DNA of 64,000 nucleotides from Changchengzhania lutea (lineage in GTDB: Bacteria; Bacteroidota; Bacteroidia; Flavobacteriales; Flavobacteriaceae). Positions 1-8,071 of this stretch are shown here, piece by piece; position 1 is the stretch's first letter; every line of letters starts with the position of its first letter. The position numbers and the translations under genes are program-made. The stretch is from positions 620,001 through 684,000 of the forward strand of contig NZ_CP039456.1 of assembly GCF_006974145.1 (NCBI RefSeq), written 5' to 3'. The notes under the pieces were generated by a model. That model was given only the letters and a program-made list of their open reading frames with translations. It had not been told where the DNA came from and did not search any database.

Positions 1-1026
1 ACGTGCTGTTTCCTCATCTGGCGGCTCAGCATTACGTAATTGTCTATAGATATGTTCAACGGCTTCTTTTTCAGAATTCGTTGGATCTTTTTGAAGGGTA
101 TTATGAATAATGGCATAATCCCCTTGCTCAGCACTTTCTTTATGTAATAAGATGGTTTTAACACCAGCTTCAAGAATCTCTTCAACATTTTCTTTATCAA
201 GAACAGTATCACGGTCAAGCACAATTTCATTACGCTCGATAGATACTACCTCGCCTGTATCTTCATCAACAAAATCCTCATGCCATGTGTTTAAAACACG
301 TGCTGCTAATTTTCTTCCTAAGTATTTTTTTAATCCAGATTTTGATACTTTGACCTCTTCGGCTAAATCAAAAATCTCTAAAATATCCTTATCACGCTCA
401 AATCCAATAGCACGGAAAAGTGTCGTAACAGGTAATTTTTTCTTTCTATCAATGTAAGCATACATCACTTGATTGATATCTGTAGCAAACTCTATCCAAG
501 ATCCTTTGAATGGTATAACTCTTGCTGAATATAATTTTGTTCCATTGGCATGGAATGATTGACCAAAAAACACACCTGGTGAACGGTGCAATTGAGATAC
601 TACAACACGTTCTGCACCATTGATACAAAATGTACCACTTGGCGTCATGTAAGGTATTGTTCCTAAATACACATCTTGAACAATGGTCTCGAAATCCTCA
701 TGTTCAGGGTCCGTACAATATAACTTTAACCTTGCTTTTAGCGGAACGCTGTAAGTAAGTCCTCTTTCAATACACTCATCAATAGCATATCTTGGTGGGT
801 CTACAAAGTAATCTAGAAATTCTAAAACGAATTGATTACGTGAATCTGTAATTGGGAAGTTTTCCATGAAGGTATTATACAGACCTTCATCACCTCTTTC
901 TTCAGATTTTGTTTCTAATTGGAAAAAATCCTGGAAGGATTTAATCTGAATATCCAAGAAATCCGGATATTCCGTTCTATTTACAATAGAGGAGAAATTT
1001 AATCTTTCAGCTTGTGTTGATAACAT
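1..1026 (-). CDS. rpoB: DNA-directed RNA polymerase subunit beta, N-terminal part (cut by the window edge)
   Basis: Beta subunit of RNA polymerase; forms one wall of the active cleft. Only the first 342 codons are present; the gene continues past base 1. Translation from the ATG at 1026 begins [13 protein letters not shown] and runs open to the edge, with typical beta-protrusion and lobe segments such as [20 protein letters not shown] and [14 protein letters not shown], the second preceding the region where rifampicin contacts would follow. It lies downstream of rplL as usual in bacteria. The 123-bp gap to rplL holds a strong hairpin (1091-1126). The identification is from sequence and context and is secure; the start is the only ATG near the beginning of homology. 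Confidence 0.96.
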   Translation of the reverse strand, partial: MLSTQAERLNFSSIVNRTEYPDFLDIQIKSFQDFFQLETKSEERGDEGLYNTFMENFPITDSRNQFVLEFLDYFVDPPRYAIDECIERGLTYSVPLKARLKLYCTDPEHEDFETIVQDVYLGTIPYMTPSGTFCINGAERVVVSQLHRSPGVFFGQSFHANGTKLYSARVIPFKGSWIEFATDINQVMYAYIDRKKKLPVTTLFRAIGFERDKDILEIFDLAEEVKVSKSGLKKYLGRKLAARVLNTWHEDFVDEDTGEVVSIERNEIVLDRDTVLDKENVEEILEAGVKTILLHKESAEQGDYAIIHNTLQKDPTNSEKEAVEHIYRQLRNAEPPDEETAR

Positions 1027-1090
1027 CAATGGACGGAATTTTGATTAAAAAAAATAGTGATAGCGTACTTAAATATTATATACGCAAAAT

Positions 1091-1126
1091 GGTTTAGGTC
1101 TTGAAGATAACCTCCAGACCTAAACC
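1091..1126 (-). promoter_or_regulatory. Hairpin between rplL and rpoB (attenuator or processing site)
   Basis: Perfect 11-bp inverted repeat (GGTTTAGGTCT / AGACCTAAACC) with a 14-base loop. On the minus strand it is followed only by ATTTT, so it is not a full intrinsic terminator. A partial attenuator or RNase III site at the rplL-rpoB junction is known in other bacteria; applying that role here is inference. Confidence 0.55.
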
Positions 1127-1149
1127 TTTATGTTGTTTGGTTGTTAAGC

Positions 1150-1524
1150 TTACTTAAGCTCAACCTCTGCTCCAGCTTCTTCTAATTGCGCTTTTAATGC
1201 TTCAGCTTCATCTTTAGAAACTGCTTCTTTAATTGGGCTTGGTGCATCGTCAACTAAACCTTTAGCTTCTTTTAAGCCAAGACCTGTTAATTCTTTTACT
1301 AATTTAACAACTGCTAATTTAGAACCACCAGCGGCTTTAAGGATAACATCAAACTCAGTTTGAGCTTCTTCAGCGTCTCCACCAGCAGCAGGGCCAGCAG
1401 CAACTGCTACAGCAGCAGCAGCAGGCTCGATACCATACTCATCTTTTAATATAGTAGCTAACTCATTTACTTCTTTTACCGTAAGGTTAACCAATTGTTC
1501 TGCGAAATCTTTTAAATCTGCCAT
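1150..1524 (-). CDS. rplL: 50S ribosomal protein L7/L12
   Basis: Stalk protein of the large ribosomal subunit that recruits translation GTPases. The 124 residues show the usual layout: an N-terminal dimerization region ([18 protein letters not shown]), an alanine-rich hinge around residues 35-52, and the globular C-terminal domain with EKTEFDV-like ([12 protein letters not shown]) and [13 protein letters not shown] motifs. Length matches the family. It is 66 bp downstream of rplJ, which encodes its anchoring partner L10, and upstream of rpoB. Confidence 0.98.
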   Translation of the reverse strand: MADLKDFAEQLVNLTVKEVNELATILKDEYGIEPAAAAVAVAAGPAAGGDAEEAQTEFDVILKAAGGSKLAVVKLVKELTGLGLKEAKGLVDDAPSPIKEAVSKDEAEALKAQLEEAGAEVELK

Positions 1525-1590
1525 TTTTCTATCGTTTTAATAAATTTTTAATAATAATATAATTGTAATAAAGTGCGTACTATTTAAGTA

Positions 1591-2112
1591 TTATCCCTCT
1601 TTTTGAGATAATGTTTTTAAGATACCTGAAAGTTTACCACCACTTGATTGAAGTGCTGATATAACGTTTTTAGCAGGAGATTGTAATAAACCAACAATCT
1701 CTCCTATCAATTCTTCTTTAGATTTGATATCTACTAACATATCTAATTGCTCATCGCCAATGTAAACCGCTTCTTCAATAAACGCGCCTTTTAATAAAGG
1801 TTTGTCTGATTTTTTTCTAAAAGCTTTAATTACCTTAGCTGGAGCATTTCCAGTTTCTGAATACATTACTGAGGTGTTTCCTTTTAAAACTGTTGGAAGG
1901 TCTCCGAAATCTCTATCAGAAGCTTCCATAGCTTTTTCAAGCAATGTGTTTTTAACAACCGCTAACTGTACGTTGGCCTTAAAACAAGCGCGACGTAAGT
2001 TTGAAGTAGTACCTGCATTTAATCCTGAAATATCTGCTAAATAAATGTTAGCATTATCAGCTAATTGTACAGTTAACTCTTCGATTACTTGTGATTTTTC
2101 TTCTCTTGTCAT
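1591..2112 (-). CDS. rplJ: 50S ribosomal protein L10
   Basis: Base of the ribosomal stalk; binds 23S rRNA and carries L7/L12 dimers on its C-terminal helix. It has 173 residues, the normal length. The N-terminal MTREEKSQVIEELTVQLADN segment and the central NTLLEKAME and GNTSVMYSE motifs are typical. It sits between rplA and rplL in the conserved operon. In many bacteria L10 represses its own operon through the leader mRNA; nothing in the 19-bp gap to rplA shows a separate leader here. Confidence 0.98.
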   Translation of the reverse strand: MTREEKSQVIEELTVQLADNANIYLADISGLNAGTTSNLRRACFKANVQLAVVKNTLLEKAMEASDRDFGDLPTVLKGNTSVMYSETGNAPAKVIKAFRKKSDKPLLKGAFIEEAVYIGDEQLDMLVDIKSKEELIGEIVGLLQSPAKNVISALQSSGGKLSGILKTLSQKEG

Positions 2113-2131
2113 AATAAAAGTCTTTAACTAA

Positions 2132-2821
2132 TTAACCGATTTTAGGATCAACAGCTACACTAGGACTCATTGTAGAAGACATAAATATGCTTTTTACGTA
2201 AATACCTTTTGATGCAGTTGGTTTCAGTTTCATTATTGTTGTTAATAATTCATTTGCATTACCTGCAATTTTATCAGCACTAAATGATGCTTTTCCTATA
2301 GCAGCGTGAACAATACCCGTTTTATCAACTTTAAAGTCAATTTTACCAGCTTTCACCTCTGTTACGGCTTTTGCAACATCCATAGTCACCGTACCTGTTT
2401 TTGGGTTAGGCATTAAACCACGTGGGCCTAATACACGTCCTAAAGGACCTAACTTACCCATTACACTTGGCATGGTAATAATGACATCTACGTCTGTCCA
2501 ACCACCCTTGATTTTATCAAGGTACTCGTCTAAACCAACGTAATCTGCTCCAGCTTCTTTAGCTTCTGCTTCTTTATCTGGAGTTACTAATGCTAATACT
2601 TTCATATCTTTACCAGTACCATGAGGAAGCGATACAACCCCTCTCACCATTTGATTTGCTTTACGTGGATCTACTCCTAAACGTATTGCTAAATCTATTG
2701 ATGAATCAAATTTAGTATTGGTAACTTCTTTAATCAATGCTGATGCTTCATCAACAGAATAAAGTTTTCCTTTTTCTATTTTTGCTAAAGCCTCTTTTTG
2801 CTTTTTTGTTAATCTTGCCAT
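2132..2821 (-). CDS. rplA: 50S ribosomal protein L1
   Basis: L1 stalk protein, which binds 23S rRNA and helps release the exit-site tRNA. 229 residues, full length. The family signature is visible in [19 protein letters not shown] near the middle, preceded by a Rossmann-like segment ([22 protein letters not shown]). It lies 20 bp downstream of rplK, the classic rplK-rplA pair, and almost certainly shares its transcript. L1 often autoregulates rplKA by binding the leader; no such site was identified here. Confidence 0.98.
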   Translation of the reverse strand: MARLTKKQKEALAKIEKGKLYSVDEASALIKEVTNTKFDSSIDLAIRLGVDPRKANQMVRGVVSLPHGTGKDMKVLALVTPDKEAEAKEAGADYVGLDEYLDKIKGGWTDVDVIITMPSVMGKLGPLGRVLGPRGLMPNPKTGTVTMDVAKAVTEVKAGKIDFKVDKTGIVHAAIGKASFSADKIAGNANELLTTIMKLKPTASKGIYVKSIFMSSTMSPSVAVDPKIG

Positions 2822-2841
2822 TTTTTAATGTCTTTAATAGA

Positions 2842-3279
2842 TTAATTAGGAAATTTTCCTGTTACGGTTATTCCCATAGATCTCGCTGTACCAGCAACCA
2901 TTTTCATAGCAGACGCAGTAGTAAATGCATTTAAATCTACCATTTTGTCTTCTGCAATAGTTTTAATCTGATCCCAAGATACTTTAGCTACTTTTTTTCG
3001 GTTTGGCTCTCCAGAACCTTTTTTCACCTTGGCTGCTTCTAATAATTGGACTGCTGCCGGAGGCGTTTTGATTACAAAGTCAAATGATTTGTCTTTGTAA
3101 ACAGATATCACCACTGGTAATACTTTACCTGGCTTATCTTGTGTTCTAGCATTGAATTGCTTACAGAACTCCATGATGTTAACACCTGCAGCTCCTAAAG
3201 CGGGTCCAACCGGTGGCGACGGATTCGCAGCACCTCCCCGAACTTGTAACTTAACTACTTTACCTAATTCCTTTGCCAT
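2842..3279 (-). CDS. rplK: 50S ribosomal protein L11
   Basis: Binds the GTPase-associated region of 23S rRNA together with the stalk and is the target region of thiostrepton and RelA sensing. 145 residues with the proline-rich N-terminal motif ([20 protein letters not shown]) and the C-terminal RNA-binding domain ending [14 protein letters not shown]. Full length. It is preceded by nusG with a 75-bp spacer, so the nusG-rplKAJL-rpoB order is intact. Confidence 0.98.
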   Translation of the reverse strand: MAKELGKVVKLQVRGGAANPSPPVGPALGAAGVNIMEFCKQFNARTQDKPGKVLPVVISVYKDKSFDFVIKTPPAAVQLLEAAKVKKGSGEPNRKKVAKVSWDQIKTIAEDKMVDLNAFTTASAMKMVAGTARSMGITVTGKFPN

Positions 3280-3354
3280 TTTTAATAATTTAATTTGATA
3301 TGTACTTTATAGGTGGAAGCCCAAGAACACATCATTTATATAGTGTAACACTTA

Positions 3355-3909
3355 TTATACTTTTTCAACTTGCATATAACTTAGCTCTAATGGTGTTTTT
3401 CTTCCGAAAATCTTAACCATGACTTCTAGTTTACGCTTCTCTTCGTTTATCTTTTCAATAGTACCATCAAATCCATTAAATGGACCGTCAATAACTTTAA
3501 CGGTTTCACCTTTGGTAAATGGAATGGCAACATTTGCACTTTCTTCAACAGACAACTCATCAACCTTACCTAACATTCTGTTTACTTCAGACTGCCTTAA
3601 CGGCACAGGATCTCCTCCTTTTGTTTCACCTAAAAATCCAATAACGTTGGTTACCGATCTAATAATGTGCGGTACTTCACCAGTTAAATTGGCTTGAACC
3701 ATAATATATCCTGGGAAAAAAACTTTTTCTTTATGTACTTTTTTTCCGTTACGTATTTGGATGACTCTCTCGGTAGGTACTAAAACCTGATCAACATAAT
3801 CTTGAAGACCTAAACGAGCGATTTCATTCTCAATATATGTCTTAATCTTATTTTCTTGACCACTTACGGCCCGAATAACATACCATTTTTTTTCACTTCC
3901 TTCAGACAT
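3355..3909 (-). CDS. nusG: Transcription termination/antitermination protein NusG
   Basis: Binds RNA polymerase to control elongation and links transcription to translation. 184 residues: an N-terminal NGN domain (KKWYVIRAVSGQENKIKTYIE at the start, FFPGYIMVQ in the middle) and a C-terminal KOW domain with KGETVKVIDGPFNGFDGTIE around residues 128-150. Both are intact. The gene follows secE by 11 bp and precedes rplK, as in most bacteria. Confidence 0.98.
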   Translation of the reverse strand: MSEGSEKKWYVIRAVSGQENKIKTYIENEIARLGLQDYVDQVLVPTERVIQIRNGKKVHKEKVFFPGYIMVQANLTGEVPHIIRSVTNVIGFLGETKGGDPVPLRQSEVNRMLGKVDELSVEESANVAIPFTKGETVKVIDGPFNGFDGTIEKINEEKRKLEVMVKIFGRKTPLELSYMQVEKV

Positions 3910-3920
3910 AAAATCTTCTT

Positions 3921-4118
3921 TTAACCGTTAATCCATTCAAAGTAAAATGCTATGACCTTGCTGAACACTGTATCTACACCCCAAATTGCTAAAGAGAATA
4001 TAATGGAAAACACCGCTACCAAAACTGTTAAACTTTGTGCTTCTGCCCATGTAGGCCAACTCACATTATTCTTAAGCTCACCGAAGGATTCTTTTATATA
4101 ATTTACAATTCCAGCCAT
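3921..4118 (-). CDS. secE: Preprotein translocase subunit SecE
   Basis: Small clamp subunit of the SecYEG channel in the inner membrane. The 65-residue protein has the cytoplasmic amphipathic start (NYIKESFGELKNNVSWPTW, where WPTW is the family hallmark) followed by one transmembrane helix (about residues 31-58). It is the short single-span form found outside enterobacteria. It lies just upstream of nusG and downstream of tRNA-Trp. Confidence 0.97.
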   Translation of the reverse strand: MAGIVNYIKESFGELKNNVSWPTWAEAQSLTVLVAVFSIIFSLAIWGVDTVFSKVIAFYFEWING

Positions 4119-4240
4119 TTATAATTATTGTTTTAAAAGGATTAATTTTCCGTTAAGGGTATATTAAATGAGAAATTTAGCCTTTCAGTTTATTGTTTTA
4201 TGAGAAATTCACTCTACTATGAAGCAAGTTTCTTTTTAAG

Positions 4241-4313
4241 CACGGGTTGAGAGACTCGAACTCCCGACACCTGGTTTTGGAGACCAGTGCTCTACCAACT
4301 GAGCTAAACCCGT
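4241..4313 (-). tRNA. tRNA-Trp (anticodon CCA)
   Basis: Full cloverleaf on the minus strand, 73 nt. The acceptor arms ACGGGTT and AACCCGT pair perfectly with discriminator G; the anticodon loop reads CTCCAAA with anticodon CCA; the T-loop is TTCGAGT. CCA is not encoded. It sits between tuf and secE, a typical placement in Bacteroidota, and may be co-transcribed with both. Confidence 0.97.
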
Positions 4314-4324
4314 AAATATAAGTC

Positions 4325-4366
4325 AAGGTATTCCGAAATCCCGATGACTATCGGGAGGAATACCTT
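4325..4366 (-). repeat. Double hairpin between tuf and tRNA-Trp
   Basis: An outer 10-bp perfect stem (AAGGTATTCC / GGAATACCTT) encloses an inner 6-bp stem (CCCGAT / ATCGGG). There is no U-tract, so it is better read as an RNA-processing hairpin or a repeated palindrome than as an intrinsic terminator. Role is inferred. Confidence 0.6.
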
Positions 4367-4390
4367 AGCTTAGTATTTATTTAAACTGTA

Positions 4391-5578
4391 TTAGTCTAAT
4401 ATCTCAGTTACCTGACCAGCACCAACTGTTCTACCACCTTCACGGATAGCGAAACGTAAACCTACGTTCATAGCAATTGGTTGAATCAGCTCAACAGTAA
4501 TTGTTAAGTTATCTCCAGGCATAACCATTTCAACACCATCAGGAAGCGCAATGTTTCCTGTTACGTCAGTTGTACGAACGTAAAACTGTGGACGGTAGTT
4601 ATTATGGAATGGGGTATGACGGCCACCTTCTTCTTTTTTAAGGATATAAACCTCAGCTTTAAATTTAGCATGTGGTGTTACAGATCCTGGCTTAGTAATT
4701 ACCATACCACGAGAAATCTGTGATTTTTCAATACCTCTTAATAAGATACCTGCATTATCTCCGGCTTCACCTCTATCAAGGATTTGACGGAACATTTCAA
4801 TACCTGTTATAGTAGAAGTTAATTTCTGTGCACCCATACCAATAATCTCTACAGGATCTCCAGTGTTAGCAATACCCGTTTCAATACGACCAGTTGCAAC
4901 AGTACCACGACCAGTAATAGAGAATACATCTTCGATAGGCATTAAAAAAGGCTTATCAACTTCTCTTAAAGGCTCTTCAATCCAAGTATCAACAGCTTCC
5001 ATTAATTCCAATACAGTATCCACCCATTTTTGTTCACCGTTAAGTGCACCTAAAGCAGAGCCTGCAATTACAGGACCGTTATCGCCATCATATTCATAGA
5101 AAGACAATAAGTCTCTTACTTCCATGTCTACTAATTCGATTAATTCTTCATCATCAACCATATCCACTTTATTCATGAATACAACAATTCTAGGAATACC
5201 TACTTGACGACCTAATAAGATATGCTCACGGGTTTGTGGCATTGGACCATCTGTTGCCGCAACAACAAGAATGGCACCATCCATTTGTGCAGCACCTGTA
5301 ACCATGTTCTTTACGTAATCGGCGTGACCTGGACAGTCAACGTGCGCGTAATGACGATTAGCTGTTGCATATTCTACGTGAGAAGTATTAATTGTTATAC
5401 CTCTTTCTTTTTCTTCTGGAGCGTTATCAATTTGGTCGAATGATCTTGCTTCTGAGAAACCTGCATCAGCTAATACTTTAGTAATAGCAGCAGTTAAAGT
5501 TGTTTTACCGTGATCTACGTGTCCAATTGTACCAATATTTAAATGTGGTTTTGAACGATCGAAAGTTGCCTTTGCCAT
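4391..5578 (-). CDS. tuf: Elongation factor Tu
   Basis: GTPase that delivers aminoacyl-tRNA to the ribosome. 395 residues, full length. G-domain motifs are G1 [10 protein letters not shown] (residues 18-27), the switch region with [13 protein letters not shown]3 [12 protein letters not shown], and G4 NKVD; domains 2 and 3 follow, ending [14 protein letters not shown]. It is flanked by tRNA genes on both sides. Only one copy is visible in the window. Confidence 0.99.
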   Translation of the reverse strand: MAKATFDRSKPHLNIGTIGHVDHGKTTLTAAITKVLADAGFSEARSFDQIDNAPEEKERGITINTSHVEYATANRHYAHVDCPGHADYVKNMVTGAAQMDGAILVVAATDGPMPQTREHILLGRQVGIPRIVVFMNKVDMVDDEELIELVDMEVRDLLSFYEYDGDNGPVIAGSALGALNGEQKWVDTVLELMEAVDTWIEEPLREVDKPFLMPIEDVFSITGRGTVATGRIETGIANTGDPVEIIGMGAQKLTSTITGIEMFRQILDRGEAGDNAGILLRGIEKSQISRGMVITKPGSVTPHAKFKAEVYILKKEEGGRHTPFHNNYRPQFYVRTTDVTGNIALPDGVEMVMPGDNLTITVELIQPIAMNVGLRFAIREGGRTVGAGQVTEILD

Positions 5579-5649
5579 GTTTTTTTAATAATTTAATCTT
5601 AGTTATATAATAATATTAGTGTATTCTACTTTTTAATCTTTAACTATAG

Positions 5650-5721
5650 AGCCAATGACGAGATTTGAACTCGTGACCTCTTCCTTACCAAGGAAACGCT
5701 CTACCCCTGAGCTACACCGGC
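5650..5721 (-). tRNA. tRNA-Thr (anticodon GGT)
   Basis: 72-nt cloverleaf on the minus strand. The acceptor arms GCCGGTG and CATTGGC pair with two G-T wobbles; the anticodon loop TTGGTAA gives anticodon GGT; the T-loop is TTCAAAT. First of four tRNAs upstream of tuf in the direction of transcription. CCA is not encoded. Confidence 0.95.
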
Positions 5722-5746
5722 AATTTATTTACGATTGCCGATTCAA

Positions 5747-5765
5747 GATTTACGATTCGTAAATC
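5747..5765. repeat. Short inverted repeat in the tRNA spacer
   Basis: GATTTACGA, one base, then TCGTAAATC: 9-bp arms with a 1-base centre. It lies in the 70-bp spacer between tRNA-Thr and tRNA-Gly, which also contains further partial copies of the TTACGA word. Possible processing signal; function unknown. Confidence 0.6.
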
Positions 5766-5791
5766 GCATATCGTAACTCGTAAATTTATAG

Positions 5792-5864
5792 AGCGAGAGA
5801 CCGGGTTCGAACCGGCGACATTCAGCTTGGAAGGCTGACGCTCTACCAACTGAGCTACTCTCGC
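5792..5864 (-). tRNA. tRNA-Gly (anticodon TCC)
   Basis: 73-nt cloverleaf on the minus strand. Acceptor arms GCGAGAG and CTCTCGC pair perfectly; the anticodon stem TCAGC/GCTGA encloses CTTCCAA, giving anticodon TCC; the T-loop is TTCGAAC. CCA is not encoded. Part of the Thr-Gly-Tyr-Thr cluster upstream of tuf. Confidence 0.96.
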
Positions 5865-6041
5865 ATTTATAATTAAGTTTCCTTAACTAATGGTTTTCAA
5901 TATTTCAAAAATCTATTCATGTTTTTTTTGGATTACCTTCCCTTCGGTCGGTGATCCTGGATTGGTGACCCAATCCAACCAATTTTTAAATGCAGTTTTA
6001 CAAAAGCCAGCTTTTGACAACTCCTTATTAAAAATTGTTTG

Positions 6042-6123
<82 letters not shown>

Positions 6124-6180
6124 AATTGAATTTATTTCATTATTTTTAAGAACTTGCTCAAACCAAATAATGTTTTGAGA

Positions 6181-6198
6181 TTCCTGCCTTCGCAGGAA
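6181..6198. repeat. Short palindrome between tRNA-Tyr and tRNA-Thr
   Basis: TTCCTGC, a 4-base loop, GCAGGAA: a perfect 7-bp stem 6 bp from the 3' end of tRNA-Thr(TGT). Together with the hairpins at 4325-4366 and 5747-5765 it suggests each tRNA spacer carries its own palindrome. Confidence 0.6.
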
Positions 6199-6204
6199 GT
6201 TTTG

Positions 6205-6278
6205 AGCCGATGGAGGGACTCGAACCCACGACCTGCTGATTACAAATCAGCTGCTCTAGCCAGCTGAGCTACATCGGC
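6205..6278 (-). tRNA. tRNA-Thr (anticodon TGT)
   Basis: 74-nt cloverleaf on the minus strand. Acceptor GCCGATG pairs with CATCGGC; the anticodon stem GCTGA/TCAGC encloses TTTGTAA, giving TGT; the T-loop is TTCGAGT. A second Thr isoacceptor in the same cluster. Confidence 0.96.
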
Positions 6279-6302
6279 GTTTTTTTTAGCAGTTTTCCGC
6301 AT

Positions 6303-6330
6303 AAAAAAAGTCCGCTATTTCTAACGGACT
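6303..6330 (-). terminator. Intrinsic terminator after hpf
   Basis: On the minus strand AGTCCG, a 10-base loop, CGGACT, then a run of seven T. It separates the xerC/hpf transcript from the downstream tRNA cluster, so the tRNAs probably have their own promoter in the short gap that follows. Confidence 0.8.
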
Positions 6331-6381
6331 GCAAATGTATATAATAATTTTTTTATTCAAAACATTTTTTAAGAAATTTTA

Positions 6382-6684
6382 CTATAAATGTGCTCTTAAT
6401 TTTTCTTTTCGTTTTTTTAACTGTCTTTCTAGTGATGAAGCTGCCATATCTAGACCTTCTTCAAAGCTTTTACATTGCTTTTTTACTACAAAACTATCTC
6501 CTGGAACACTTAATTTCGCTTCAAATATCTTATTTTCTTTATTGTTAGTGTTATCTAATTTTAAATAAACATCTGATTTAATGACTTTATCATAAAATAA
6601 ATCTAATTTATCCATGCGCTTTTGAATAAAATCAATTAGCTTTTGGTCTGCATTAAAATTAACGGATTGCGTGTTTACTTTCAT
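6382..6684 (-). CDS. hpf: Ribosome hibernation promoting factor (HPF/YfiA family)
   Basis: Binds the decoding region of idle 30S subunits and protects ribosomes in stationary phase. The 100-residue protein is the short form: the single beta-alpha-beta-beta-beta-alpha domain with MKVNTQSVNFNADQKLIDFI at the start and a basic C-terminus (LERQLKKRKEKLRAHL). It has no long-form dimerization tail. It follows xerC with a 37-bp gap, a pairing common in Flavobacteriaceae, and ends before a good terminator. Confidence 0.93.
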   Translation of the reverse strand: MKVNTQSVNFNADQKLIDFIQKRMDKLDLFYDKVIKSDVYLKLDNTNNKENKIFEAKLSVPGDSFVVKKQCKSFEEGLDMAASSLERQLKKRKEKLRAHL

Positions 6685-6721
6685 ACTACTTTGTTTTGGT
6701 TAGACAATAAATTATATGCTT

Positions 6722-7612
6722 CTATTTTTTACTTCTTGGATGTGTATTAACATGCACTTTTTTCAACTCACTAATACTATTATGTGTATAAATTTGAGTT
6801 GCCGCTAAACTTGAGTGCCCCAGAAGTTCTTTAACCGCATTTAAATCTGCGCCTTGATTTAGTAAATGCGTAGCGAAAGAATGTCTCAATATATGTGGAC
6901 TCTTTTTTACTTTTGAAGACGCCAAACTAAAATAATCATTTATTATTCTGTAAACAAGGGTTTCATATATTTTAACGCCTTTTTTCGTTAAAAACAATAT
7001 TTCTTCATCTGAAATACTTGGCAAATCCTCACGCTTTTTTAAATAGGCTTCCAATGTGGTACTCACTGCATGTAATAACGGTACAATGCGTTCTTTATTT
7101 CTCTTACCTAACACCTTTAACGTCTTGTTATGTATATTAAAACTAGTCAGCTTTAATTCCACCAACTCGATGCGCCTGATACCCGTTGAATAGAATAGTT
7201 CTATAATTAACTTATCACGCACACCTTCGAAACTGTCCTTAAACTTAGCATCATCTAACACTGACGCTATTTCTTTTTCTGAAAAAGGCACTTGAATTTT
7301 TTTACTGGTCTTTAAAGCTTTGTGTTTTGCAAGCGGATTTATATTAATATCGCCTACTTTTAAAAGAAACTTATAATAGGTATTTAATGCCGATACTTTT
7401 CTGTTGATGCTTCTGTTGGCTATTCCTGATTCTACTAAAAGCACAATCCAAGATCTTATTTGCAAATAATTAACCTGACTCACATCATCTGTATCGTATT
7501 CAGATTTTACAAATTCTGAAAAACGCACTAAATCATTTAAATAAGCTTTGACTGTTAAAGCAGAATAGTTTTTTTCTAACAATAAATAATCTGTAAACGG
7601 TTTGAAAGGCAT
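6722..7612 (-). CDS. xerC: Tyrosine recombinase XerC/XerD
   Basis: Resolves chromosome dimers at dif. 296 residues, the standard Xer length. The SAM-like N-terminal domain (about residues 1-85) precedes a catalytic domain with Arg I in YSTGIRRIELVEL, HILRHSFATHLL (His-x-x-Arg), LLGHSS (His) and the nucleophile Tyr in ATQIYTH. All catalytic residues are present. It lies in the core locus with hpf and rpsU, so it is a housekeeping Xer rather than a phage integrase. The ATG at 7612 is separated by one base from an 11-copy heptanucleotide repeat, so its leader is almost entirely repeat. Confidence 0.94.
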   Translation of the reverse strand: MPFKPFTDYLLLEKNYSALTVKAYLNDLVRFSEFVKSEYDTDDVSQVNYLQIRSWIVLLVESGIANRSINRKVSALNTYYKFLLKVGDININPLAKHKALKTSKKIQVPFSEKEIASVLDDAKFKDSFEGVRDKLIIELFYSTGIRRIELVELKLTSFNIHNKTLKVLGKRNKERIVPLLHAVSTTLEAYLKKREDLPSISDEEILFLTKKGVKIYETLVYRIINDYFSLASSKVKKSPHILRHSFATHLLNQGADLNAVKELLGHSSLAATQIYTHNSISELKKVHVNTHPRSKK

Positions 7613-7613
7613 A

Positions 7614-7694
7614 TTCAGTGTTCAGTGTTCAGTGTTCAGTGTTCAGTGTTCAGTGTTCAGTGTTCAGTGTTCAGTGTTCAGTGTTCAGTGTTCA
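7614..7694. repeat. Heptanucleotide tandem repeat (TTCAGTG, 11 copies) at the xerC start
   Basis: Eleven perfect copies of TTCAGTG (CACTGAA on the coding strand) plus four further bases, 81 bp in all, ending one base before the xerC start codon. A 7-bp unit is prone to slippage in replication. The tract fills the space where the 5' untranslated leader should be. A weak -7-like TATCTTGA lies directly upstream on the minus strand. Confidence 0.97.
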
Positions 7695-7742
7695 AGATAC
7701 AACGTTTTATTTTACAATATTCTTTGTTTTTAAGTTTAAGGC

Positions 7743-7772
7743 AAAAAAAATCCCACTTAAAAAGCGGGATTT
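7743..7772 (-). terminator. Intrinsic terminator after rpsU
   Basis: On the minus strand AATCCCGC, a loop, GTGGGATT (one wobble-type mismatch at the loop end) followed by a T-rich run. It lies 20 bp after rpsU and implies that xerC is transcribed from its own promoter between here and the repeat. Confidence 0.8.
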
Positions 7773-7792
7773 AATGTTATTAGAGTTGCATA

Positions 7793-7987
7793 CTAAACAT
7801 TTTCTGCATCTCTGAATTTTTGGATGTATTTTGCTTTTTGAACTTGCGCTCTAAGTAAAACAGAAGGTTTGTTAAACTGCTTACGTACTTGTAATTGACG
7901 TTTAGTTCCAGTTCTGTCAAACTTTCGCTTATAACGCTTTAACGCTCTATCTATATTTTCTCCTTCTTTAATTGGTACTATTAACAT
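7793..7987 (-). CDS. rpsU: 30S ribosomal protein S21
   Basis: Small-subunit protein near the anti-Shine-Dalgarno end of 16S rRNA. 64 residues, very basic, starting MLIVPIKEGENIDRALKRYKRKFDRTG and with RKQFNKPSV in the centre, the family pattern. In Bacteroidota S21 is part of the group of proteins that sequester the 3' end of 16S rRNA, which fits the lack of Shine-Dalgarno sequences here (established for the phylum, not shown by this sequence). Single gene with its own terminator. Confidence 0.97.
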   Translation of the reverse strand: MLIVPIKEGENIDRALKRYKRKFDRTGTKRQLQVRKQFNKPSVLLRAQVQKAKYIQKFRDAENV

Positions 7988-8071
7988 AGTGTCTTAACCT
8001 CCTCTCTTTTAGAATTTTCAGGATGCAAATATAAAACTATTTTATTTCCTATTCTCAAATTTATTATTTTT

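Noticed and set aside
7618-7815. A 65-codon plus-strand frame of repeated Met-Phe-Ser-Val-Gln-type residues
   Set aside because: It is only the heptanucleotide repeat translated and runs over the rpsU end; no independent support.
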